From: Massilia brevitalea | Lineage (GTDB): Bacteria > Pseudomonadota > Gammaproteobacteria > Burkholderiales > Burkholderiaceae_D | Direction of reading: 5' to 3' | Assembly (NCBI RefSeq): GCF_030711405.1 | Contig: NZ_JAULSI010000002.1 | Coordinates: 62,001-126,000 of the forward strand | DNA length: 64,000 nt | Shown: piece by piece, positions 1-9,327 of the stretch | How the letters are laid out: each line of letters opens with the position of its first letter | Position numbering within the stretch: position 1 is the stretch's first letter | The notes under the pieces: generated by a model | Databases searched by the model: none | The model's input: only the letters and a program-made list of their open reading frames with translations | What the model was told of the DNA's origin: nothing | Translations under genes and position numbers: made by a program

Positions 1-215
1 AGGTGCAGCTGGGTCTTGCGCGTGGCCTCCGCCCCTTCCAGCACCTGCTTGATCAGGTAGATGCGCCCGCGCGGGCCATCGAGTTCGTCGCCCAGCAGCT
101 GGTAGGTGGGACAGGTGGCGGTGCAAAAGCCGCAATGCACGCAGGCGCGCAGGATGGCTTCGGCCTCGTCGCCATCCGGCGTGCCCTTGATGAAATCGGC
201 GAGATTGGTTTGCAT
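1..215 (-). CDS. glcF: Glycolate oxidase iron-sulfur subunit GlcF (N-terminal part only)
   Basis: This is the first 71 or so codons of GlcF; the rest lies beyond the left edge. GlcF is the electron-transfer subunit of glycolate oxidase, which converts glycolate to glyoxylate. The visible part starts MQTNLADF and contains the ferredoxin-type cluster motif [12 protein letters not shown] at about residues 26-37, followed by the [10 protein letters not shown] segment typical of GlcF and LutA-type Fe-S subunits. The ATG lies 3 bases after the glcE stop, so the two genes are surely cotranscribed. The second Fe-S motif and the CCG domains cannot be seen here. Confidence 0.9.
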   Translation of the reverse strand, partial: MQTNLADFIKGTPDGDEAEAILRACVHCGFCTATCPTYQLLGDELDGPRGRIYLIKQVLEGAEATRKTQLH

Positions 216-218
216 GGT

Positions 219-1274
219 CTAGTACATCCGTCCCGGATTGAAGATGTGCGCAGGGTCGAAGGACGCCTTCAGGCGCTCGTGGATACGCGCCACGGCCGGC
301 GCCAGCGGCTGGAACACGCCGACATGCTTGTCGCCGCCGCGGAACAGGGTGGCGTGGCCGCCGGCGGCTTTCACGGTGGCGCGGATGGCTTGAGCCGCTT
401 CGCTGCCTGCCCGCAGCCAGCGCTGCGCCCCGCCCCACTCGATCAGCTGTTCGCCCTTCAAGACGACCGCGCCCGTGGTGGACGGCAGCGACAGGCGCCA
501 CAGCGCCGCGTCGCCATCCCCATCACCCGCGAAAAAGGCCTGCTGCTGCTCGCGCAGCGACGCCCAGAAGGCCGCGCAGTCGGGCATCACCTGCCCGCCC
601 AGCGAGCGTACCGCCGCATCCACCGCTGCCTGGGCGCCGGACAGCCTCAGCGCCAGCACGCCGGCGTGCCAGCAGCTGGCGGACAGCGGCAGCGGCTGGC
701 CGCCCCACTCGTTGAGCTTGCGAATCGCTTCGATCTCGCCGATCTCGAAGCGCAGCGTGGTCTCGGCAAAGGGACGCGGCAGCACCTTGACCGAGGCCTC
801 GGTGATCAGCCCGAGCGTGCCGAGCGACCCGGCCAGCAGGCGCGAGACATCGTAGCCGGCCACGTTCTTCATCACCTGGCCGCCAAAGCGCAGCAGGTCG
901 CCTTTCCCGTCCAGCAGTTGGGCGCCGAGCACGAAGTCGCGCAGGGCGCCGCCGTTGGCGCGGCGCGGGCCAGACAATCCCGCAGCGATCGCGCCGCCGA
1001 AAGTCGCGCTGTCGCCAAAGTGCGGCGGCTCGAAGGCCAGCATCTGGTTCTGTTCGGCCAGCACGGCCTCGATCTCGGCCAGCGGCGTGCCGCAGCGCGC
1101 CGTGATCACCAGCTCGGTCGGCTCGTAGTCGACGACGCCGGTGTGCCCGCGTGTGTCGAGGATCTCGCCCTCGAAGGACTGGCCGTACCAGTCCTTGGTG
1201 CCGCCGCCGCGGATGCGCAGTTGGGTCCCGCTTGCCGCGGCCGCGCGCACCTGTTCCCTGAATGTCTCGATCAT
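219..1274 (-). CDS. glcE: Glycolate oxidase FAD-binding subunit GlcE
   Basis: A 351-residue protein, the usual GlcE length. It carries the FAD-binding PCMH-type fold: RIRGGGTKDWYG near residue 20, a VVDYEPTELVITARCGTPLAEIE stretch around residue 50 and FGGAIAAGLSGPRRANGGALRDFVLG near residue 95. It ends HIFNPGRMY, the typical C-terminus of this flavoprotein family. GlcE is a catalytically degenerate partner of GlcD in the glycolate oxidase complex. It sits 10 bases after glcD and 3 bases before glcF, so glcDEF is one operon. No regulator (glcC) is seen next to it. Confidence 0.93.
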   Translation of the reverse strand: MIETFREQVRAAAASGTQLRIRGGGTKDWYGQSFEGEILDTRGHTGVVDYEPTELVITARCGTPLAEIEAVLAEQNQMLAFEPPHFGDSATFGGAIAAGLSGPRRANGGALRDFVLGAQLLDGKGDLLRFGGQVMKNVAGYDVSRLLAGSLGTLGLITEASVKVLPRPFAETTLRFEIGEIEAIRKLNEWGGQPLPLSASCWHAGVLALRLSGAQAAVDAAVRSLGGQVMPDCAAFWASLREQQQAFFAGDGDGDAALWRLSLPSTTGAVVLKGEQLIEWGGAQRWLRAGSEAAQAIRATVKAAGGHATLFRGGDKHVGVFQPLAPAVARIHERLKASFDPAHIFNPGRMY

Positions 1275-1284
1275 CTATGTATTC

Positions 1285-2766
1285 TTAAAAGCGCGGCAAG
1301 TCGGGGAAAGGCAGCACGCCGCCGCTCACGCGCATCTTGCCGAATTCGGCGCAGCGGTGCGGGGTGGGAATCGCCTTGTCCGGGTTGAGCAGCATCGGCG
1401 CGTCGAACGCGCGCTTCACGGCGAAGAAGGCGTCGAGCTCGAGGCGGCCGAACTGCACGCACATCGAATTGATCTTCTCCATGCCGACCCCGTGTTCGCC
1501 GGTGATCGTGCCGCCGACTTCCACGCACAGCGCCAGGATCGCCGCACCGAAGGCTTCCGCACGCTCGAATTCGCCCGGCTTGTTCGCGTCGAACAAAATC
1601 AGCGGGTGCAGATTGCCGTCGCCGGCATGGAACACGTTGGCGCAGCGCAGTCCATACGTCGTTTCCATGCCCTCGATCCCGGTCAGCACTTGTGCCAGGT
1701 TCTTGCGCGGGATGGTGCCGTCCATGCAGTAGTAGTCCGGCGAGATGCGCCCCGCCGCCGGAAAGGCGTTCTTGCGCCCGGACCAGAAGCGCATGCGCTC
1801 TGACTCGGTCTGCGACACGGTAATCGCGCTGGCGCCGGCCGCCTGCAGCACCGCCGTCATGCGTTCGATTTCCTCGGCCACCTCCAAAGGCGTGCCGTCG
1901 GCCTCGCACAGCAGGATGGCGGCGGCATCGGTGTCGTAGCCGGCGCGCACGAACGGCTCGACCATGCGCGAGGAGGTGCGGTCCATCATTTCCAGCCCGG
2001 CCGGGATGATGCCGGCCGCGATCACGCTGGCGACCGCATTGCCGCCGGTGACCACGTCGTCAAAACTGGCCATGATCACCTGCGCCGCGGCCGGCTTGGG
2101 CACCAGCTTCACCGTCACCTCGAGGACGATGCCGAGCATGCCTTCCGAGCCGATGAAGACGGCCAGCAGATCCAGGCCCGGTGCATCCAGCGCCTCGCCG
2201 CCGAGTTCGATGATGTCGCCGTCGATGGTGGCCACGCGCACGCGCAGCACGTTGTGCACGGTGAGGCCGTATTTCAGGCAGTGCACGCCGCCCGAATTTT
2301 CCGCCACGTTGCCGCCGATGGTGCAGGCGATCTGCGAGGACGGGTCGGGCGCGTAGTACAAGCCGTATTGCGCCGCCGCTTCGGAAATCGCCAGGTTGCG
2401 CACGCCCGGCTGGACGACGGCGGTGCGTGCGTAGGCGTCGACCTTGACGATGCGGTTCATGCGCGCGGTAGAGACCACCACGCCATCATGAATCGGCAGC
2501 GCCCCGCCCGACAGGCCGGTGCCGGCGCCGCGCGGCACGATCGGCACCTTCAATTCACGGCAGACGGCGAGGATGGCCAGCACCTCGGCTTCATTCGCGG
2601 GCAGCGTGACGATCATCGGCAGCTGGCGGTAGGCTGCCAGGCCGTCGCATTCGTAGGGACGCGTGTCTTCGGGGTCGTGCAGGACCGCGCGTTCCGGCAG
2701 CCTGGCGCGCAGGGCTGCGGCGACCTGCTCACGACGTTCGATAGGTACTTGGAGAGAGGCGGACAT
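1285..2766 (-). CDS. glcD: Glycolate oxidase catalytic subunit GlcD
   Basis: A 493-residue FAD-linked oxidase, the catalytic subunit for glycolate oxidation. Seen in the sequence: the FAD-binding core PRGAGTGLSGGA (about residue 79), PGVRNLAISEAA, the substrate-domain signature FIGSEGMLGI, and the C-terminal motifs NVFHAGDGNLHP and GGTITGEHGVG. I chose the ATG giving MSASLQVPIERR because the family starts here; the frame stays open upstream for more than 1.8 kb antisense to other genes, which is a coding-bias artefact. It is first in the glcDEF operon and divergent from the adenosyltransferase gene, with 75 bases between them for both promoters. Confidence 0.94.
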   Translation of the reverse strand: MSASLQVPIERREQVAAALRARLPERAVLHDPEDTRPYECDGLAAYRQLPMIVTLPANEAEVLAILAVCRELKVPIVPRGAGTGLSGGALPIHDGVVVSTARMNRIVKVDAYARTAVVQPGVRNLAISEAAAQYGLYYAPDPSSQIACTIGGNVAENSGGVHCLKYGLTVHNVLRVRVATIDGDIIELGGEALDAPGLDLLAVFIGSEGMLGIVLEVTVKLVPKPAAAQVIMASFDDVVTGGNAVASVIAAGIIPAGLEMMDRTSSRMVEPFVRAGYDTDAAAILLCEADGTPLEVAEEIERMTAVLQAAGASAITVSQTESERMRFWSGRKNAFPAAGRISPDYYCMDGTIPRKNLAQVLTGIEGMETTYGLRCANVFHAGDGNLHPLILFDANKPGEFERAEAFGAAILALCVEVGGTITGEHGVGMEKINSMCVQFGRLELDAFFAVKRAFDAPMLLNPDKAIPTPHRCAEFGKMRVSGGVLPFPDLPRF

Positions 2767-2841
2767 GCGGAGGATTGTAAGCACAATCACATCGTTTTGT
2801 CGTATCCTCGGGCTATCTTTTTTTATGGTCTGGACATAATC

Positions 2842-3396
2842 ATGGGCAATCGACTTTCTAAAATCGCCACACGCACCGGCGACGACGGCAGCACCGGCCT
2901 CGGCGACGGCAGCCGTACCGGCAAGGACAGCGCGCGCATCCACGCGCTGGGCGAAGTCGACGAGCTCAATTCTTTTGTCGGCCTGCTGCTGTGCGAAGAC
3001 ATGCCGCCCGACCTGCGCGAAGAACTGGTCTCGATCCAGCACGACCTGTTCGACCTGGGCGGCGAGCTGTGCATCCCCGGCTACCAGATGATCAAGGACG
3101 AACACGTGGCGCGCCTCGACGGCCTGCTCGAAAAATACAATGCCGACCTGCCGATCCTGAAGGAATTCATCCTGCCGGCCGGCTCGCGCGCCGCCTCCAC
3201 CGCCCACGTGTGCCGCACCGTGTGCCGCCGCGCCGAACGCGCGATCGTCGCGCTGTCGAAAGAGGACACGATCAATCCGCAGCCGCGTCAATACGTGAAC
3301 CGCCTGTCGGACCTGATGTTCGTACTGGCGCGCGTGCTGAACCGCTTTGCCGGCGGCAGCGACGTGCTGTGGAACCACGAACGCAAGCGCGGCTAA
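2842..3396 (+). CDS. PduO-type cob(I)alamin adenosyltransferase
   Basis: A 184-residue protein that transfers the adenosyl group of ATP to cob(I)alamin, making coenzyme B12. The N-terminal ATP-binding motif TRTGDDGSTGLGDGSR (residues 10-25) and the later RTVCRRAERAIVAL and YVNRLSDLMFVLAR helices are the hallmark of the PduO (MMAB-like) family, and length agrees. The ATG is preceded by TATCTTTTTTTATGG-type AT-rich DNA without a clear Shine-Dalgarno. No other cobalamin genes are near; the rhomboid gene follows after 12 bases and is probably cotranscribed. Confidence 0.93.
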   Translation: MGNRLSKIATRTGDDGSTGLGDGSRTGKDSARIHALGEVDELNSFVGLLLCEDMPPDLREELVSIQHDLFDLGGELCIPGYQMIKDEHVARLDGLLEKYNADLPILKEFILPAGSRAASTAHVCRTVCRRAERAIVALSKEDTINPQPRQYVNRLSDLMFVLARVLNRFAGGSDVLWNHERKRG

Positions 3397-3408
3397 AGGA
3401 TCGTACGC

Positions 3409-4446
3409 ATGGCGGGCGCCAACGTCTTCAAGCTGCGTTTCTACATGGCCGGCCCGAACTGGCCGACCAATCCTTTCCAGTACCGGGGCAATGGCGCGAT
3501 CGAGATCGGCCAGGACTTCGTGACCCTGCGCGGCAGCCGCCACCGCTCGTTCCGCATGCCGCTGCGCGAGGAACAGCGCCTGCGCATGGTCGATATCGTC
3601 GACGTCTACGCCAGCGGCAGCGACGTCACCTTCACGCTGCTCGGCGTGAAGGAAGACCTGACGATCGGCTTCAGCGTGGCTGACGCGGCCACTGCCGACC
3701 GCATCGTCGCCCTGCTGCCCGCGCGCCAGACGCCGGCGCACGCGCAAGCGCACGCCGAGCAGGAGGTCTTCCACGACCGCATCGATTACTGGAGCCCGTC
3801 CACGCCGGTGATCTGGGGGCTGCTGGTGGCGAACATCGGCATCTTCGCGCTGATGTGGCTGGCGCGTTACCGTTACCAGACCTTCCTCGACGGGCCGCTG
3901 CGCCAGCTGTTCGCGCTCAATCCGGACGTGTCGGCGCTGCTGCAGTCGCAGCAGCTGGTCGAATGGGGCTCGAACTACGGCCGCCTGACCCTGAAGGGCG
4001 AATGGTGGCGCCTGTTCACTTCGATGTTCCTGCACGGGAGCATCTGGCACATCGGCTTCAACATGCTGGCGCTGTGGCAGGTGGGGCAAGTCACCGAACG
4101 CATCTTCGGTAGCGCGCGCTTCGCCGGGCTGTACGTCCTGGCGGGACTGTCCGGCAGCCTGGCCAGCGTGTTGTGGAACCCCAACGTGAACAGCGTCGGC
4201 GCCTCGGGCGCGATCTTCGGCATCATCGGCGGCCTGCTCGCCTTTTTGGGACGCAAGGACAGCGGCGTACCGCCCACGGTGGTGGCGGACCTGCGCGGCT
4301 CGATGATTCCCTTCCTGCTGTTCAGTTTGTGGATGGGCTTCATCTATCCGCACACCGACAACGCGGCGCATATCGGCGGCCTGGTTGGCGGCTGGCTGGC
4401 GGGGCACCTGCTGGCGCGGTCGATTCATTTGCCGGAGCGCGCATAA
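3409..4446 (+). CDS. Rhomboid-family intramembrane serine protease
   Basis: A 345-residue membrane protein. The first 130 or so residues are soluble and not rhomboid-like. The rhomboid core follows: a membrane segment VIWGLLVANIGIFAL, the L1-loop motif EWWRLFTSMFLHGSIWHIGFNML, the catalytic serine in GASGAIFGIIGGLLAFLG, and the catalytic histidine in NAAHIGGLVGGWLAG. Both members of the Ser-His dyad are present, so it should be active in cleaving membrane proteins. The N-terminal extension might sense or recruit a substrate, which is inference. It follows the adenosyltransferase by 12 bases. Confidence 0.92.
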   Translation: MAGANVFKLRFYMAGPNWPTNPFQYRGNGAIEIGQDFVTLRGSRHRSFRMPLREEQRLRMVDIVDVYASGSDVTFTLLGVKEDLTIGFSVADAATADRIVALLPARQTPAHAQAHAEQEVFHDRIDYWSPSTPVIWGLLVANIGIFALMWLARYRYQTFLDGPLRQLFALNPDVSALLQSQQLVEWGSNYGRLTLKGEWWRLFTSMFLHGSIWHIGFNMLALWQVGQVTERIFGSARFAGLYVLAGLSGSLASVLWNPNVNSVGASGAIFGIIGGLLAFLGRKDSGVPPTVVADLRGSMIPFLLFSLWMGFIYPHTDNAAHIGGLVGGWLAGHLLARSIHLPERA

Positions 4447-4474
4447 GGATTTCGGCCTTCTACATACCTTCACC

Positions 4475-5146
4475 ATGCGCCGTCTTGCCATATTCCTGTT
4501 TACCCTCGCCACACTGGTCTCATCAAATGTGCAGGCCGCTCCAGGTTCGCGCTGCGCCAACGATGACTTCCTGCTGCATCGGGATACCCTCAAGATTGCC
4601 AAGGTGAGCTTGCCGGTGTTCGCCCACTTCTGCTACCGCGACGATAGCGGCGATCACGTGGTGTACCTGACCGAAAGCGGCGACCGGCGCTACGATGGCA
4701 AAACCTTGTCGCGTAAAATCGGCGCCCACTTGTTCACGATACATGCTGGGCCAAGCCTGACGGCCAAGGGCACGGTCAGCGATAGCGCACCGATAGAGAT
4801 GGCCGGCGTGCAGTGGTGGACCAAACTGACCGAGTTAAGCGATATCGACGGCGACGGGCTGGTCGATCCGATCCTGGTTTACCGTTTCTACGCTAGCAAT
4901 GAGGGAAAGATGGTGAACGATGCTTTCGAAGGGCGGCTGAAGATCATCGCTTTTCACCGTGACACCAAGGCCGCCATCCGGGCAATCACGGGCGACCTCG
5001 ACGTGCAACGCTCGACCACCGCCAGCGCCCCCTACTTCAAGCTGCCGCCCGCCCTGCAAATGCACCTGGTGCGCAAGATGCGCCGGATGTATGACGAAGA
5101 CATGTTTGGCTTCGACAATAGTCATGCCTTCAAGCCTATGAAGTGA
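4475..5146 (+). CDS. Secreted hypothetical protein
   Basis: A 223-residue protein of unrecognised function. It begins with a clear Sec signal peptide (MRRLAIFLFTLATLVSS, cleavage after NVQA). A calcium-loop-like DIDGDGLVDP segment is seen near residue 130 (LSDIDGDGLVD), as in proteins with isolated EF-hand or FG-GAP-like loops. Two cysteines occur in the mature N-terminal part. The start follows the rhomboid stop by 28 bases. It is probably periplasmic; I see no enzyme motif. Confidence 0.75.
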   Translation: MRRLAIFLFTLATLVSSNVQAAPGSRCANDDFLLHRDTLKIAKVSLPVFAHFCYRDDSGDHVVYLTESGDRRYDGKTLSRKIGAHLFTIHAGPSLTAKGTVSDSAPIEMAGVQWWTKLTELSDIDGDGLVDPILVYRFYASNEGKMVNDAFEGRLKIIAFHRDTKAAIRAITGDLDVQRSTTASAPYFKLPPALQMHLVRKMRRMYDEDMFGFDNSHAFKPMK

Positions 5147-5230
5147 TTTTTAAGTACGCAACCTCGTACGCTGGCCTTAAGCCGAGTCTGCCGGACATCA
5201 TGCTTCGCCCGGATGGCTTAGCATGATGTC

Positions 5231-6655
5231 ATGAAACCCGACCGCAAAACCCTCTTCCTCGAAGGCTCGATCCCGCGTGCGCTCGTCACGCTGGCGGTGC
5301 CGATCATGCTCGCCAACCTGCTGCAAACCGGCTACCAGCTGACCGACGCCTTCTGGGTCGGGCGGCTCGGCGCGTCGGCGGTGGCGGCGATTTCGGTCAG
5401 CTTCCCGGTCACCTTCCTGGTGATCGCGCTCGGCTCGGGCCTGGCCATGGCGGGCGCCACCATGGCCGCGCAATACGTCGGCGCCGGGCGCCAGGACATG
5501 GTGAACCATGTGGCGGCGCAGACCATGCTGATGGTGGTGATCACCTCGATCGTGTTCGGGGCGATCGGCTTCGTGCTGGCGCCTGCCCTTTTGCGCCTGC
5601 TCGGCGTGGCGCCGGAAGTCTACAGCGGCGCGCTCGGTTTCCTGCGCGTGTCTTTTGTGGGCATCCTGTTCGTCTTCATGTACGCGATGTTCCAGGCGCT
5701 GATGCGCGGCGTCGGCCAGACCCGCATTCCCCTGATGATCGTGGCCGGCACCGTGCTGCTGAACTTCGTGCTCGATCCGCTGTTCATCTTTGGCTGGGGG
5801 CCGATTCCCGGCCAGGGCGTGATGGGCGCGGCGTATGCGACCCTTATCACGCAGGCGCTCGCCGCCGGCCTGGGCATGCTGGTGTTCCTGCGCGGGCGCC
5901 ATGGCATCGCCCTGGCGTGGCGCGGCTTCAGGCCCGATCCGGTGTACCTGAAGCGCGCCTTCTTCCTCGGCTTGCCGGGGTCGGTGGAACTGTCGACGCG
6001 CGCACTGGGGCTGATGGTGATGTCCTTCCTGGTGGCCAGCTTCGGCACCCTGTCGATTGCGACGTATGGCGTGGGCTCGAACATCCTGCAGGTGATCACG
6101 ATTCCGGTGATGGGTATCGCGATGGCGGTGGCGACCCTGGTCGGCCAGAACATCGGCGCGGGCAACACGGCGCGTGCCGAGCGCATCACCTGGCTCGGCA
6201 CGGTTGCCAGCTTCGTGCTCCTGACGCTATTGGGCGGCGTTGCCTGGCTGTGCGCGCCGTGGCTGGTGCGTTTCTTCATTCCCGACGATCCGGCGGTGAT
6301 CGCGGGCGGCGCCCACTTCATCCGCATCATGTGCCTGGCCTGGGGCGGCATCGGCATCCAGCTGTGCATCGTCTCGGCCTTCCGCGCGTCGGGGAATATG
6401 CTCAGTGCGATGATCATCGCGATGGTGTCGCAGTGGATGATCCAGTTCCCGCTGGCCTATGTGCTGGCCAGGCACACCACGCTGGGGGCGGATGGCCTGT
6501 GGTGGTCGTTCCCGGTGACGAACGTCGCGGTGGCCCTGGTGTCGGTGGCGTGGTTCGCGCGCGGCAGCTGGAAGACGGTGCGCCTGACCGAGGACGACCG
6601 GCAGGTGGCCGAGGTGGCCAAGGAGACGATGGTCGAGGAAGGCAGCCTGCGCTGA
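5231..6655 (+). CDS. MATE-family multidrug/toxin exporter
   Basis: A 474-residue integral membrane protein with about 12 hydrophobic segments, the standard MATE size and architecture. Typical segments are PIMLANLLQTGYQLTDAFWVGRLG at the start of the first MATE domain and LPGSVELSTRALGLMVMSFLVASFG at the start of the second, each followed by the repeated GQNIGAGN-like and AAQYVGAGR motifs. It exports cationic compounds using a Na+ or H+ gradient; the substrate cannot be told from sequence. It is convergent with the phytochrome kinase gene, ending 11 bases from its stop. Confidence 0.93.
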   Translation: MKPDRKTLFLEGSIPRALVTLAVPIMLANLLQTGYQLTDAFWVGRLGASAVAAISVSFPVTFLVIALGSGLAMAGATMAAQYVGAGRQDMVNHVAAQTMLMVVITSIVFGAIGFVLAPALLRLLGVAPEVYSGALGFLRVSFVGILFVFMYAMFQALMRGVGQTRIPLMIVAGTVLLNFVLDPLFIFGWGPIPGQGVMGAAYATLITQALAAGLGMLVFLRGRHGIALAWRGFRPDPVYLKRAFFLGLPGSVELSTRALGLMVMSFLVASFGTLSIATYGVGSNILQVITIPVMGIAMAVATLVGQNIGAGNTARAERITWLGTVASFVLLTLLGGVAWLCAPWLVRFFIPDDPAVIAGGAHFIRIMCLAWGGIGIQLCIVSAFRASGNMLSAMIIAMVSQWMIQFPLAYVLARHTTLGADGLWWSFPVTNVAVALVSVAWFARGSWKTVRLTEDDRQVAEVAKETMVEEGSLR

Positions 6656-6666
6656 GGCCGCCCCGT

Positions 6667-8922
6667 TCAGCCCTGCCGGCGCGGCAGGGTGAAGTGGAAC
6701 GTGGTGCCCGCGCCGACGCTGTTCTCGACCCAGATCCGGCCGCCCTCCTGTTCGATGATGCCCTTCACGATCGACAAGCCCAGGCCCGCGCCTTTTTCCG
6801 CGCCCACCGTGCCTTGCGTGAAGCGGTCGAAGATACGCGGCAGCAGCGCAGGGGCGATGCCCATTCCGGTATCGGCGACCGACATGACGACTTCGCCATC
6901 GCTCTGCCTGGCCGCCACCGTGACCCGTCCACCCGCCGGCGTGAACTTCAAGGCATTGCTGATCAGGTTGCCCAGCACCTGCTCCACCTGCGTGCGCTTG
7001 CAGGCGATCGTCAGGTCGCTGCCATTGCATGCCGCGCCGATGTCGATACCGGCTTTCTCGGCCAGGGGCATGGCGAGATCGACGGCATCGCGAACGAGCG
7101 TGCCGGCATTCGCCAATTGCAGGTCCGGCGACAAGGTAACGCGGTCCGACTTGGCCGCATCGAGCACCGAGGTCACCAGGCGCTCGATGGTGTCGACTGC
7201 GCGCATGCTGCGCGCGACCATTTCCGGCGACGTGGCGGTACCTGCGGCATGCGCCCGCTCCATGAATTGCAGCGACATTTTCAGGACGCTTAACGGATTG
7301 CGGATGTCGTGCGAGACGACATGCACCAGGGTTTCTTTTTCACCGCTGATTTTTTCGGCCAGCGCACGGGCTTCCTGCGCCTTGGCAAACGCGCGCCGCA
7401 AGTTGAACCCCAGGATGCCGGTACGCAGCTCGGCCGCCGACTCGATCTCCACCTTTTTCCATGGCGCGGCGATGCCGTTCACAACCTGTTTCCAGGAGTC
7501 GAAGGAAAAGCGCGGATGCAGGCGCACGACGCCGCCTTCCACTTCGACGCGCTTGTCCGGTTGGCCGGCCCAGGTAATGGTCTGCGCCACCTCGGGCCGG
7601 AACCACAGCACATAATTGCGTTCCGACTTGAGAATCGCGATGGCCAGCAGGCCGCTGGCGATGTCCCGGTAGCCGCTGGCCGGCGCAAACACGCTGCCGA
7701 GCTGGTTGCTCGCATAGATTTCCTTCGCCCCGTGGGCGGTAGCAAGCCATTCGACCAGTTCTCCGATCTGGGCCACCGATGGGGTCGCACCAACGGTGAT
7801 CCACGTGTTCTTGTGAAAAACTGCCGCCCCGCCGCTGCCGGTCCCGACCAGGTCGAGCAGATTCGGCGTGCACTTGGCCAGCCCGCCCGCCACGCTTTCG
7901 CTCTCTTCCATGAAACCCAGGAGCGTGCCGCGCGTGCGTTTCAGTTCGTTCCGGTAGCGCTGGTCCTCCAGCGATTCCTTCAACGCCAACTGGGACGACA
8001 CGAGCTGCGCGACCATCTTGGTGGCCAGGCGCTGGTCGGAACCGAGCGTCCTGGGGCCAAGGTGATGGCAGGCGACCAGGCCCCATAGCTTGCCGTTGTC
8101 GATCAGCGGCAGCGTCAGGGTCGCGCCCACGCCCATGTTCTGCAAATACTCGATATGCAGCGGCGACACGCTCCGCAAGGACGACATGCCGAGGTCGAGC
8201 GGTGCGCCGGTGGTCGCATTCCTTCGGGGATAAATGGCGACCGGCGTATAAGCCACGTCCGGGATCATGCGCATCCAGTTATCGAGGAATATCTTTCTCG
8301 CTTGGGCAGGAATATCCGAAGCCGGGAAGTGGTGATGCAGATACGACTGCGCATGCGGTACCCTGGCCTCGGCGATGACATCGCCATGCCAGTCTTCCGT
8401 GAAGCGATAAATCATGACGCGGTCGTAACCGCTGATCAGCCGGACCTGCTCGGCCGCGCGCCGGCACAGATCGATCAGCCTGGAGGCGCCGAATATCAGG
8501 TGCACGGCATTCCGGACCAGCCGTTGCAGTGGCTCGGCCACGTCTTCCGACGATAAAGGTTCCAGCTCGAGGATCAGGACGCCATGGCGCAGGTGGGCTG
8601 TCGCTTCCCACTCCTGCTCGCGCGAGGTACCCGCATGCAGGAGCGGCACCATCAGAGGCGCCTGCTCGACCAGGTCGTGCGAATGGATGTATTGCTCGAG
8701 CCTCTGCAAGGCATCGGCAGACAGGTGCTCGGCGAGTGAGCGATTGACGAGTTCCCTCGCATCGAGGCCAAAGGCTTCGCTGCAATTGACGCTGGCATTG
8801 GTAATGGTCAGTGTCGCCGCTTCGACACTCAGCAGGATGCCGAATGGCTGGATCGATCCGGGAATGTGGATCGGCTCATTCTCGCATTGGGTGTGAGATG
8901 GCGTCGTAGGCAGGCTGGTCAT
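6667..8922 (-). CDS. bphP: Bacteriophytochrome sensor histidine kinase
   Basis: A 751-residue red/far-red light sensor. The order is PAS (about 10-110), GAF (about 130-310), PHY (about 320-510), then HisKA and HATPase. Cys13 in CENEPIHIPGSIQP is the expected biliverdin attachment site. The GAF domain has the chromophore motif PASDIPAQAR, a pocket histidine in SPLHIEYLQNMGV and the GLVACHH motif. The kinase has the phosphoacceptor His in HVVSHDIRNPLSVLK and ATP-binding boxes NLISNALKFTPAGG, DTGMGI and GAGLGLSIVKGI. No heme oxygenase gene or response regulator adjoins it, so both must come from elsewhere. The usual IQPHG of the PAS domain reads IQPFG here. Confidence 0.92.
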   Translation of the reverse strand: MTSLPTTPSHTQCENEPIHIPGSIQPFGILLSVEAATLTITNASVNCSEAFGLDARELVNRSLAEHLSADALQRLEQYIHSHDLVEQAPLMVPLLHAGTSREQEWEATAHLRHGVLILELEPLSSEDVAEPLQRLVRNAVHLIFGASRLIDLCRRAAEQVRLISGYDRVMIYRFTEDWHGDVIAEARVPHAQSYLHHHFPASDIPAQARKIFLDNWMRMIPDVAYTPVAIYPRRNATTGAPLDLGMSSLRSVSPLHIEYLQNMGVGATLTLPLIDNGKLWGLVACHHLGPRTLGSDQRLATKMVAQLVSSQLALKESLEDQRYRNELKRTRGTLLGFMEESESVAGGLAKCTPNLLDLVGTGSGGAAVFHKNTWITVGATPSVAQIGELVEWLATAHGAKEIYASNQLGSVFAPASGYRDIASGLLAIAILKSERNYVLWFRPEVAQTITWAGQPDKRVEVEGGVVRLHPRFSFDSWKQVVNGIAAPWKKVEIESAAELRTGILGFNLRRAFAKAQEARALAEKISGEKETLVHVVSHDIRNPLSVLKMSLQFMERAHAAGTATSPEMVARSMRAVDTIERLVTSVLDAAKSDRVTLSPDLQLANAGTLVRDAVDLAMPLAEKAGIDIGAACNGSDLTIACKRTQVEQVLGNLISNALKFTPAGGRVTVAARQSDGEVVMSVADTGMGIAPALLPRIFDRFTQGTVGAEKGAGLGLSIVKGIIEQEGGRIWVENSVGAGTTFHFTLPRRQG

Positions 8923-9104
8923 GGGTGAACTTTGCGAAATGACCAGGATGTTTACTGTAAGCGTAGACTTGGCCGAGGAATGTCAAACCTTTGGTAATCG
9001 ACCAAAGTTGCCTTTGACATTCTAATCCAGGAGCGCTTGCTGGGCCATCCTCAGAAATACCCGATAGAACTTATTCCTTTGCTCTCCAGCATCTCCCTGC
9101 CTCG

Positions 9105-9254
9105 TTATGCGGATGCCTGTTCCACCCGCTTGACGTTTTTCTTCAGGAAAAACAGGGCGGCGGCGACCGATGCAAACAACACGGCTACGCCGACCGGATC
9201 CACGCGCACATCCACAGACACTTTGACGTCCACATTTTTCATCGTTTCCTCCAT
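9105..9254 (-). CDS. Small single-span membrane protein
   Basis: A 49-residue protein (MEETMKNVDVKVSVDV...) of unknown function. The N-terminal half alternates valine with charged residues (VDVKVSVDVRVD). It is followed by one hydrophobic segment (VGVAVLFASVAAALFFL) and a basic tail FLKKNVKRV, predicting N-out/C-in topology. The start is well supported by an ATCGGAGGTCGATC ribosome-binding site just upstream of the ATG. It is likely a real small gene because the Shine-Dalgarno is strong and its composition is membrane-like. Confidence 0.6.
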   Translation of the reverse strand: MEETMKNVDVKVSVDVRVDPVGVAVLFASVAAALFFLKKNVKRVEQASA

Positions 9255-9327
9255 GATCGACCTCCGATAAATTAATAAAACTATATCAAAAATCGGGATT
9301 ATTATCCTTGAGGCCGTGTGTAGCGGA

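Noticed and set aside
1285..4602. A 1,105-codon minus-strand frame extending glcD upstream
   Set aside because: Only the last 493 codons match GlcD; the rest is antisense to the adenosyltransferase and rhomboid genes and arises from GC-rich codon bias.
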